From the NCBI RefSeq assembly GCF_001039355.2, contig NW_019773614.1, positions 593,141-657,140 on the forward strand: DNA of 64,000 bases, in the 5' to 3' direction. The notes under the pieces are model-generated. The model saw only the letters and a program-made list of their open reading frames with translations, searched no databases and was not told the DNA's origin. This document shows, piece after piece, positions 15,101 through 27,100 of the stretch. Made by a program: the position numbers and the translations under genes. The stretch comes from Lingula anatina (Eukaryota > Brachiopoda > Lingulata > Lingulida > Lingulidae). The stretch's first letter is position 1; each line of letters opens with the position of its first letter.

Positions 15101-18100
15101 CAACTTCACACCAACAATGGAAACATCCAACAGAATATCTGTTCCGCTTACAACTACTGTTTCATTCAATCAGTCAACTCAAAGTTTCAATATTTCAACT
15201 AGCACCCCATTTAGTTCAACTGATACAGGAAATGCAAATACAACCGTAACAAGTACCAGTAAAGTTACAGATAGTAATATTAGCACAATAATACCAACTA
15301 CAGATATTGAAAGAAATTTGACAACTTATTCAATTGAAACTACAGTTGGTAAGAAAAAAATGTGAATTTTGCTTTTAAATAGTTCATGTCAATGAAGTTT
15401 TTCTTATCTTTTGTGATGATTTGAGGTATTTGTATTATTTTTAGATGTCTGCTTTTAGCAGAGTTTTACATATTGCACTTTTTTCATTAGATATCACAGT
15501 ATGACTGCTCTCCATACAGCATTTTCATTTCTACTCCTGATAAGTTTTTTGAATTATTATGATATTACAGTTTTATAATGAATATGTTTTGATAAGTTTG
15601 CCAATTGGTTTTTTTATTTTTTTTTTACTGCATCTATTGAAAAGTAATGGGATAAACAAATTTATAATCTTCATAAATACTAAGTTTTCATTTTCAGCAC
15701 CTCCTCCCAGTGCTCCAAGAGAACTTACCATTGCTAGCAAAACAACCAAATCCCTGGAAGTTACTTGGCAAAAAGCGACACCAAATGAGACAATAGATTC
15801 ATATATCGTACAATTTAGAGGTAGGTGTTTTATGGGAATAGTCAAAGTTTCGGTGAGATGTATTCCATTTAATTTATTTGGAACTGGTGGAAAAGATGTT
15901 GCAAATTGTAAAAAAATATTTGAAATGGTTTTTCAAAAATTTTAATGATTTTTTTCAATGTTTCACAATTTCCAATAATTTAATTTGTCCTTCCATTAGA
16001 TGTTCATCATGATCATAAACCTGCTAAATAGTATTCCAATGTATAACCATCTTCCTAACATTTATATGATAAAAATTAAGTGAAGAAAATGTTTTCTGTG
16101 GAAATGAATTGTTCTGAACCATTGTGAAATCAGTGGTTTTATTATGTAATTAACTTTTACTGAAATCTTCTTACAGATGCACCTGATTCAACATTTAGCG
16201 TCTCACATGCCAATTTGTCAAGTTCAGCCACCTCTGCTAACATCACTGGTTTGTCACCAGGACAGTACTACACTGTCCAAGTGATAGCCACCAGAGGTCT
16301 GTTGAATAGTTCAGCAGCTGAGACAAATGGAGCAACAGGTGAGAGAGCTCTGGGTGATGTGTGGTAGGAAGAATGCTTTAATGAAATGTAATTAACCAAA
16401 ACATCACTTTTGATTTACAGAAAAACTTGAAAATACCTGAAACAGCAAGTTTCCTACTTTTAAATAAACATTTTTATGTACAGACACTGTAACAAAATTT
16501 AAATTTTACAGAAAGGTGGATCTCTTGTAGGTTTAGTCAAATAAAAAATGCCTGCTTATAACTCCTAAAGCATTGTCTGCTAAGCAGTTCTTTTAAATTT
16601 CAATCTTGACTTAACCATATACATATTCTCAATGAATTTTTAATGATATGTATATTTTCGTTTAATTTAATGAAAACTTTTTAACATGCATATATTATAT
16701 TCTAATATTCATATTTTTGTATAGTTGGTCTAGTTGATTTAATCAATACTTGAACATATGAACCAAAAACATTTTTATTCTTTCTTGATTTTTTTTTCAG
16801 TACCATCTGCTGTTTCAAATATCAGATTCCCCCAGGAGTATTTGTCAGAAAACAGCTTGCAAGTTTCTTGGACTGCAGGAGCAGGTTATAATGATGGTTA
16901 CCTTGTCACGGTTAATTATACAGCAGCAGTAGTTAATTCATCTGCAGTATCTGATACATATAGAAACATCACAGGGCTTACAGCAGCTACAGGATACAAT
17001 GTTACTATAGTTGCCAAAAACAGAAATGGTGACTCAAGTAGTGCAATTAGTGAAATCCAGTTCACACGTAAGTGATATTGTATCTAAGACAAAAAAAATT
17101 CAGAAATCAAAATTGAATGAAATTGAGTACCCACTTCCTAGCAGGGCTTTCACTAATTTAGTAATTATAAATAATACAGAGCAAAAGTTTATTTATGCTG
17201 TGATGTAGAAGTTAGACATTTTTTCTGTTGATTAATTATTTGATTAAACACCAGCATTAGCCCCTCCCCACCTTAAACATGTTTGATACAATTCAGTGCT
17301 GAACTGTCTGAACCTTATTACAACAACAACAAAGTATTTGGATGAGAATGAAAGCTTTTAATGTAGTTCATGCATGTTCATGTATAGAAATTTAAAATAT
17401 AAAGCTATACTGCATCAAGGTAATTAGTACACGCTGGCAGTACTCATGATTTTAGTTCCGACCTGTCTTGTACTGCTTCGTTAGCTCTGCTGGCTCCTTC
17501 GGCTCTACAGGGTGGCGTGGGATACAAGTCACTTTTACTACTTCTTCTCCTAGACCGCAAAGACCTATGTCCCCATCTCTTGGATTTAGCTCGCATATAA
17601 TCTCAACTTGAACCCCCTGGGATTTTTGTCTCGGTTGGTTAATTTGTCAAATTTTTTGAAAATGCTAAATATCTCCCAAACCGAAGGAATTATACAAAAA
17701 ATTACTATAAAAGTCTGATCGAAAGGTATATTTGTAGATTTCAAATATGCCCTTTGATTTGACCTTTGAGCTTTATTTCAAGGTCGATTGGGCCAAAATT
17801 TAATGAAAATGAGACTTTTTGCAAAAAAAAAAAAAAAAAAAAAAATTAAATCTGCGAATTTTCAGAAACTACACAGACCTAACCTATAATATTATGGGCA
17901 GGTGCTACCCTTACGGTCATCTTTCATCTTCGTGAGTTTTTGGTCAATCAGTGTATTTTCACAGGAGAACATAAGTGCTAGAGACCTCTTGTTTTTTGCA
18001 TTTCATAGAGCTTGTCAAGCACAACACTGGTAGTGGTGTCTGTTTTTTTTTTTTTTTTTTTTTTTTTTTCCATACGTTTTACGAGTTGTGCTATATTCAA

Positions 18101-21100
18101 AAGTACAATGTGGTGGTGAAAATAAAAGGTGAAATGTGGTAATATGCCATGAAATTTCAAATGTCGGGAAAAGATAACATAAGGCTTAGTGAGGGATAGA
18201 CAACTTCCTGTCAAAAATGACAGAATATCATAGAATTCAAACATCTGGAATTGCTGAGCACCTCCCATTTCAAGAATTTTGACCAAAGCGATCTTTTCTT
18301 TATTTCAATTAATTTCTTCTGTATGAAATTCATGACACATCACTGTAACTCCAAAATTAGCAAAGATACACCCATTGTAGTCCCTTATATCTCCAAAACT
18401 GGCAGAAATAGGCCCATAGTTACTATTGAACTAGAATAGGAAGTCATACGCTGGCAATCTGTGACCTTGAAATTGACCTTTGATGTACTTTTCACTGTTG
18501 AATGGGAAGTCATATACTGGCAATCTAACTGTGACCTTGAAATTGACCTTTGGCCTACTTTGCATTATGCACTTGACTTAATAATATATTAGTCCCTTAT
18601 ATGTCCAAAAACTGGCACAGATAGGTCCATAGTTACTATTAAACTTCAATAGGAAGTCATATGCTGGCAACCTAACTTAGACCTTGAAATTGATCTGTGA
18701 CCTACTTTTCATCATGAACTGAAGTTTGCAACTTTCTATCTCTTATATCTCCAAAACTAGCAGAGATTCGCCCATAGTTACTATTGAACTTGAATAGGAA
18801 GTCATATACTGGCAATCCAACTGTGGCCTTGAAATTGACCTTTGATTTACTTTTCACGGTGAACTGAACTTTGCAACTTTCTATCTCTTATATCTTCAAA
18901 ACTGGCAGAGATAGGCCCGCAGTTACTATTGAACTTGAATAAGAAGTCATATACGGGCAATCTAACTGTGACTTTGAAGTTGACCTTTGAAGTACTTTTC
19001 ATCATGCACTTGACTTTACAAGATTGTAGTCCCTTATAGCTCCAAGACTGGCAGAGATAGGTCCATAGTTACTATTAAACTTCAATAGGAAGTCATATAC
19101 TGGGAACCTAACTTAGACCTTGAAATTGACCTTTGACCTACTTTTTACAATGAACTGAACTTTGCAACATTCTATTTCTTATATCTCCAACACTGGCATA
19201 GATAAGCCCATAGTTACTATTGAACTTGAATAGAAAGTCTTATCTGGCAATCTAATTGTGACCTTGAAATTGACCTTTGACCTATTTTTCATCATGAACT
19301 GAACCTTGTAACTTTATCTCTTGTATCTCCAAAGCTGGCAGAAGGGCCATTCAGAATGAGAAGAGCAGAGTCTAGCTGGTCCACGGGCAAAATATGGCAG
19401 ACCTACATGAAAGGAAGACTCTGCCTCTCATGCCTCCCCACGCGTCGTCCCTCAACCGGTCGAATTGAGCCGAGATTTATTACTGTGCCCCTGCAGGGAC
19501 AATGTGTTGGGAGGCGTGAAAGAAGCGGAGAGATCATTACACTATTAAGCAGTCTTCCTTTCATGTAGGTCCACCATATTTAGACCAGCTAGCACTCGGC
19601 TCTTCTCATTCTGAATGGCCCCAGAAATATGCCCATAGTTACTATTGAGCTTAAATAGGGAGTCATATACTGGCAATCTTACTGTGATCTTGATATTGAC
19701 CTTTGACCTACTTTTTGCTATGAACTGCACTTCCCAAATTTGGTTTTAAACTTTTACTGTGCCCCATGATTTTGTTTTAAATAGTAATTTTCAACAAAAA
19801 TATTGAGAACTCTTTATTACTGCGTTTTGTAGAGCTTGTCAAGCACAACACTGGAGGTCGTGTCCCTTTATTTTTTATTTATTTATTTATTTTTTATTAA
19901 TTTTTTTTTTTTACTAAACAAAAGCGCTTACTCCAGCTGGGGGTACAATACCTGGAGGTGGTATCACCTCTCTGATCCTCTAGTTTCTGTATAAACTTCA
20001 GTGTGTTGCCTCTATCAAAAAGAGAAAGTAAAACTTTTGATCTTTTATCTTTTGTAGGTCATGAAAGGCCATCTGATGGAAAGATTAAAATACAGACTAA
20101 CCATAAAAAGATAAGGGTGGAATTTGATGATTTTAATTTTGATTATACTTTTGACAAACTTGAAGGCATGTTATATTTGAAGATAAATGGATCTCTTGTG
20201 AGGGATGAGACCGTAGAAAAACCAAATTCTGATTTGGATTTCATAAACCTTACACCAGGAGAAAGTTACACCGTTGAAGTCTTTTACAGATTTCATGATG
20301 TATTAAGTGAGCCAATGGTGGTTGATGTAGATTTAGGTAGGTGATCACAGTTTAATTTTTATAGGTATCGCCAAATTATGCAATAAAATGGTATTTACTC
20401 CAAATTTTAAGTTTACGTGAAAACCTTATTAAATCCACATGCATAATTTATTAAAACACTCTCGCCATTCCATGCCTTTTTATTAAAAGCAATCTTTTTT
20501 CAGTTCCCTCTAAGCCACATAGTCTCAAAAATTCATCTGTAACTGAAGAATCATTTACCCTGACATGGTCTGCTGGTGATGGTGTAGTAGGAGGATACTA
20601 TGTGGAAGTGAACACATCCGGGACAGGGAACACTACTTTCTCAAAGTTCACCAATGAAACATCAGCAAATGTCACTTCATTGCAACCAGGCACCAGATAC
20701 TCTGTGTCCATCACTGCAACTAGCAGGGGGTTACTGAAGAATAGCACAGCTCTTACAGGAACTTTTCAAACCTGTAAATTTATATTTAACATCATTTTAT
20801 TACCTTTTTTTCTATATCTGATTTGAGTATCTTCCAGATGGTAGTGTCACACCAGTTTGTATTCTGTTCTGAGTAAAAAATAGTGTAATTTGTGGTAAAA
20901 GCAGAGGCTGTATAGAAAATATATATAAAAGGGTATAACAAAGTGTATGTGCCTTTGTTTGCAGTCTTCAATGTGTATAAATTTATTAGATGTGAGGATT
21001 TAGGAAAGTGTGACATGCTTTGGTATTTACTGTTTATATACATGTATATATTGCTTTTCAGATCCAGCCAAACTAACTGCAGTACAGGTGATTGGCTGGT

Positions 21101-24100
21101 ATACAGATAGGATACAGTTAGCATGGAAAAAAGGAAAGGGAGAGGCCGACAGCTACATTGTCTCACACAGTGTCAATAATGAAAGAGTTGATTCATCCAA
21201 CCTTGCTGATCCTGTCTACAATATAACTGGTCTCACACCAGGTGCAACATATGAAATAAATATTACTGCTTATCAAAACCACTACCCAAGTGAACCATTA
21301 ACAATTATTAATCAAACCAGTAAGTATACTCCACAGATTTTTGCTATATTAGTGACATTTTGGCTTTCTCAAAGCAATATTCCAAACTGTGACTTGATAA
21401 TGTAGTGTATTCAAAGGATAATAGTTGATAATTGAAACTTGAATAATTTGAATAATTGATATAAATTTGCTAAGTTGAATTAGTTGAATGAGGTGAAAAG
21501 ATGTTCAATTTATTTTCAGAACCAGGCACTCCAGGCTCAATAATTGTATTGTACCGTACTCCCCGCACTTTGGGAATTCGATGGTCCAACTCCTCGGGTG
21601 TGGTTGATGAATATGTAGTTGATGTCAGCCCTACAGGGGCTATTTCACAAGTATATACAGTTAACGGAAAATCAACAGTTAATATCACTAGACTAGACCC
21701 GGGACAAATGTATCATGTGTCTGTCAAAGCTGTCACAAGGAACCTTTCTGGTGATGTTTCCGAGGAAAATGTATCAACTGAAGAAATACGTGAGTTTTAA
21801 TAATTTAGATATGCATTTATTTTTAACTTCTTTTTAGCTTCTTTCAAAGAAGTGTAATAATTTAGATACGCATTTATTTTAAACTTCTTTTTAGCTTTTT
21901 TCAACTTAATGCTTTATTAATAATAACTAAGTTAGAGAGTGTATAGTTTTAATTGTTTGATATTTTACTTTTTCGTTTGTGATAAGCATTTCTCTGTAGC
22001 TGCATCATGTATGATACTTCCTGAATTTTGAATTACACTATGAATTATGAATTAACTATGAATTGCACCTTGCAATGAGGCTCAATGTCAAACAATACTA
22101 AGAGAAGCATAGTGTTTCACCAATTATCATGTTTGCTATTAATATGTGACAATATTGAAAAAAGATGTAGTTGAGGTACATAATTACATATTCACTCATT
22201 ATTATGTCTTATTCAGTAGAATTCAGATGTTTATGTAACTTCTTTACTTTCTAGCCCCTAGCGCTCCTATAAATCTGACGTCTGATGAAAAGACAACAAA
22301 TTCAACCAATTTGAAATGGGAAGAACCTCAACATCCTAATGGCAAAGTCACAGATTACTTTATTGAGTACTGGCAAGCTGATCATAAAACCAAGGAATAT
22401 GATACATATTACAATATTTCCACAAATAGCGCAGATACTTCTTACAGTGTTATTAACTTAATCCCAGGTGTGTATAGTTTGACTGATATTTTTAAAGCTA
22501 TATTCTTTTGAAAAATTATGTAATTGTGTGATTTTTTAGAGTGATACATAAATTGTTTTTATATTGGCACAATCCCCAAAACAATTTCTATACCTCACCA
22601 CACATCTACTTATGGACTTGAATAAATGTTCCAGGGTCAACTTACAAATTTCAAGTTAAGGCTGTGAACAGCAAAGGGCCTGGAGAAGTATCAAACAACA
22701 TTACTGTGACAACAAATGAGAGCAGTAAGTTTGTTGATTTTATTATGGGGTAGCACTTGTCATATACATGTTTTTATACTGTGTCATTTCTTTGAGTATA
22801 GAGCCTCAAGTTTAATACAAGAAATTCAATATGAAGATATATCACAAGTTAACCTTTGGATAAGGTAACAAAATATACAGGGTTCTCAGAAGGTCTTGAA
22901 ATATTTGAAGTGCCTTTGAGAAAAAAAAGGTGAATTAGATTGCTTTTAAAATGTTGTGACCAGTCACTTGAACTGCATTGTTTGCTTCATTTTAATCAGC
23001 ACCTGGGGAAGTCTCTAACTTAACAGTCAGCCAAAATACCTCCATGTCAATGAACATAGGTTGGGAAGAGCCAATTGAGCCAAATGGAGAGGTTATCACC
23101 TATGAACTGCATGTTTTATTGGAAGATAAAAGCTGTGTACAGCAAGTGACTTTCAATTGCACAGATTGTCCAGCAGTAAGTAAGGAGTTTTGGAGTACAA
23201 AGTAGACTGTCACCTTAACCATTCCTGTGTACTAACTATCACTAGACCCAATTGGTCTTTAATGCCCACCATCTTGCATCCATGGCAACCAGACAATTCT
23301 ACTGCTTGCTGGGTTGTGGGGGAGGTATCTATAATGAGAAGAGGGTGTATAATGGACTCCTCTTGACCATATTTTAATTGACTCCTTTTTACCATATTTG
23401 ATAAAATGTTCAAATAACAAACTGCGTACCCCATAAAAAGACCTGTGTATATACATAAAAGAAGTTTATAAAGAACATTGTGTAACACTTTTTCTTTTTT
23501 TCCCTATAAAAATATGTTAATGAAAATTTTGTTACTTGGACTATAATATATTCAGTGTGATTTTTCTTGTAGCATTTCAGTAATATCTATCTTCAAACTA
23601 GGGTCATCTCGATACAAACTAAGTGTTTTTAAGACTGACATGTTTTCATTGAAATAACTAATAAATAATAAGTAAATAATCAATAAATAAGTGAAAGATA
23701 AAAATGAATATTTAGTATTGGGATTTTGAGATGAGAAATGTCTGATTCACAAGTCACCAATTTAAGCAAATTTAGATATGATAATTTATGCTTGGTCTGA
23801 TATAGATATCCAAAACCAGTGAAAAAAGTGAAGAAGCACCATCCTGTACTTCAACAGATACAACTCAGAGCTTCAGTATACATGGACGTGTTGACTATAC
23901 TGTAAGGAACCTGGTACCCTACACCAACTACACTTTTAGAGTTTACCCATTTACATCAGTTGGGAGAGGGAAATCCAAAGATATGAGACAGCAAACTTTG
24001 GAAGACAGTAAGTCACTCAAGACCCATTTTATATTTGACACTGTTCACAATCATTGACTTTATCTGTTGTAGAGAAAAGTATAGCAGATAAAGTCAACTG

Positions 24101-27100
24101 CTGAAAATTTGTTTAAAACAGACTTCTTTTCTTTTTCTTTTAAATGGGACACCATTGTATGTTAGAATATTTTCAGAAAAATGTTGATTTGTTAAAACCA
24201 TGAACCATTATTTTGTATTGGCTATACCCCAGAGATATGTCACTGTTGAACTTAGGTTTTGAAATTGATTCTTTTTATAGCAACAGTCAAACAATGTAGT
24301 GAAATAAACAAAAATAAGAGAACAGAATATTTGTGAGCTCAGATTGAATATTTTGATTGTTTTCCTGTTTTAGCACCTTCTGAGCCAAGAAATGTGATGG
24401 CAGTCAACATCACCCAGAATGAAAAAACTGGCCTGAACATAACATGGGAGGCTCCAGACAATCCTCGTGGAATTATAACTGAATATCAGCTTCGTGTAAC
24501 TGATAATCAGGCCAGCAATTTCTATAATACAACTGATGAGTTAAAAGCTCTCCCTTATCTTCTTAGTTATCAAAATCACACTATTGAGGTGCGTGCTTAT
24601 ACTGTTGCAGGCCCTGGAAATTGGAGTAAGCCACTCACAGCTTTAACAGGAGAAGCACGTAAGTTGAAACTTGCTCAACAAGAAACACTCTACAAAATGT
24701 TTTGTTTGCCTGTTCAAAATTCTTTCCTGAAAATATGTGTCTTTTGTAGAGTATAGCTAAACAGAAATTATAATTGAAAATATGTGTTTATAACTGATTT
24801 TCATTTCTGCTAATGTTAAGATGTAATAAGGTGTAATGCAATAGTAATTCTGTTGTTAAAACTTGTTTGTCCGTTAGCTGTTCCAGACATCGGTACATTC
24901 TTAAGTAAAAAAAAAAAGTTTTAAAACGGACAAACAATATTTACTTTCTACCAGAAAAAGATATAATTTCACCATGAAGGATTTTGTAATTGCTATACAA
25001 CAAAGATATGCCACTGTTGAACTTATATACTGAAATTGATTCTTTTTATAGCAACATTCAAACAATGTAGTGAATTTCATAAAATAAGAGAACAGAATCT
25101 ATGTGAGCACAGATTGAATATTTTGATTGTTTTCCTGTTTTAGCACCTTCTGAGCCAAGAAATGTGATGGCAGTCAACATCACCCAGAATGAAAAAACTG
25201 GCCTGAACATAACATGGGAGGCTCCAGACAATCCTCGTGGAATTATAACTGGATATCAGCTTTGTGTAACTGTTAATGATACCAGCAATTTCTATAATGC
25301 AACTGATGAGTTTAAAGCTCTCCCAGATCTTCTTAGTTATCAAAATCACACCATTGAGATACGTGCTTATACTGTTGCAGGCCCTGGAAATTGGAGTAAG
25401 CCACTCACAGTATTAACCGGAGAAGCACGTAAGTTGAAACTTGTTCAACAAGAAGACACTCTACAAAATCTTTTGTTTGCATGTTCAAAATTCTTTCCTG
25501 AAAATATTTGTTGCCCTTTTTACTTTTGTCAAAAGTACATATATTTTATATTTTTTGTATTTTGTTCTAACTTCTTTTTAATTCTGTCAACTTTGTCAAA
25601 TTTTTGATGTCACCATTAAGAGTTTCATTTTATGTTTGTAGTTCAGAGCAATGTTTTCATTATTTAAATTGATGCATAAGCAAGTAAATCTTTTAAATAC
25701 AGTTAAAATTATACTGTTAAAATTGTTTACAAATTTTATGTCAGGACCTAGTGCACCTCAGCATATTGCATTTGGTGACATATCTCCAACATCAATTGAA
25801 GTGCAGTGGCAGGATCCAGTGATGAAAAGAGGCATTCTCGTAGATTATCTTATCACTGTGACAAAAGCATCCAATTTGGAGGTAGTGAAGAATGAAACCC
25901 AAGATGCCAATGAAGCAAAATCATTCAACGCAACTGGCCTTGACCCATGTCGGAACTACACATTTAAAGTTGCAGCTAGGACCAGCAAAGGGTTTGGAAA
26001 TTACTCCTCTGAACAGACCAACTCAACAGCAGTTAATAGTAAGGACCATCTTAGGCAATGTTTAATTTTGTTTCAATAAAATGTTGTGGTTCTAATTCCT
26101 GAATTAGACATTTTGATTGCAACTTCCCACTTCATCAGAAGTCCCTAGATGAAGAGGTAAGCACAGAGGGAAAACACAGCATAATGGAGGGTTACAATCA
26201 TGTGACTACTTTCTGTTGTTTCTATTTATTTCTTAATTTTTAATGTGGATTGTAATATACTGTTCTGTTATTTTGAAATAAGTCTGGTTAGGTGTAGTTG
26301 GAATTGTAATCTGAGGTAGGTTGTTAAAATGTTTAGGTAACATAAGTAACAGTATTGAAAGTTGTGAAGATATATTTGATACTATGTCATTTCCCTTAAA
26401 TCAAAATGTATTTAATAGACCTTTGTTTGGTGATTATCTGCTCTTTATCCAACTTGACTTATCCTATCAGTCCCAGGCACACCAGTGAGAGTTAAAGCAG
26501 AAGCTAAAACCTCAACATCCATCCTGGTGATGTGGACTCCACCACCAAATGAGACATGTCTCATAGACTATGTGGTTGAGATGACTGAGAGTGACGGCCA
26601 AAATTCTGTCAAGGAATTAATTAAAGGTAGTAAACCATTAAATTTCAAATCTTGTCAGGATTTTATTTTGATTGGATGGGGGGGGGGGGGGGTAAAATGT
26701 TACACATTAGTAGAAATTTATTGATATTTTTCCATTTAGGAATAGCTTATATTTAGTGTAACTTGAAAACAGTTTCTGAAAGATATGACAGGTTTTTTTT
26801 TTCAAATTCAGAATATGAATTTGATAAAATTTACAACCAGGTTCTTCACCAAATTATGCTAAAATACATTTTTAGGATACCAAAGTACTGAAAAAAACAT
26901 CACAGGCCTGAAAAAGTACTGGTCATATGATATAAAGGTGAAGGCAAATACCACAGCTGGACCCAGTATGCCTTCACCAAATGTAACCAAAAGAACTCTG
27001 GAAGACAGTAAGTGAAATAATTAATACATCATCACAATAACACATTCTGAATATGCATCATTCTGAATTGTTTTAATTGCTATGTTTTTCTTATTTTGAT

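Larger units (their letters stand above)
8250..15610. repeat. 7.4-kb duplicated segment, copy 2
   Basis: Second copy of the segment starting at 875. It begins at the base after the N at 8249 and runs on into the FN3 exons, so this copy is physically linked to the rest of the receptor gene. Differences from copy 1 are scattered substitutions and short indels, for example about 20 extra bases near 13938 just before the mucin exon. Confidence 0.9.
17068..20057 (+). other. Large repeat-filled intron between FN3 domains 2 and 3
   Basis: No coding exon is seen. It holds long A and T homopolymers (about 17825-17845 and 18042-18068), a 144-bp tandem array, an inserted foldback element, and a pair of direct repeats sharing GAGCTTGTCAAGCACAACAC at 18008 and 19832 that bracket the array. 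Confidence 0.75.

Noticed and set aside
19356-19568. 70-codon plus-strand frame
   Set aside because: Falls inside the foldback element at 19344; a chance frame through its arms.
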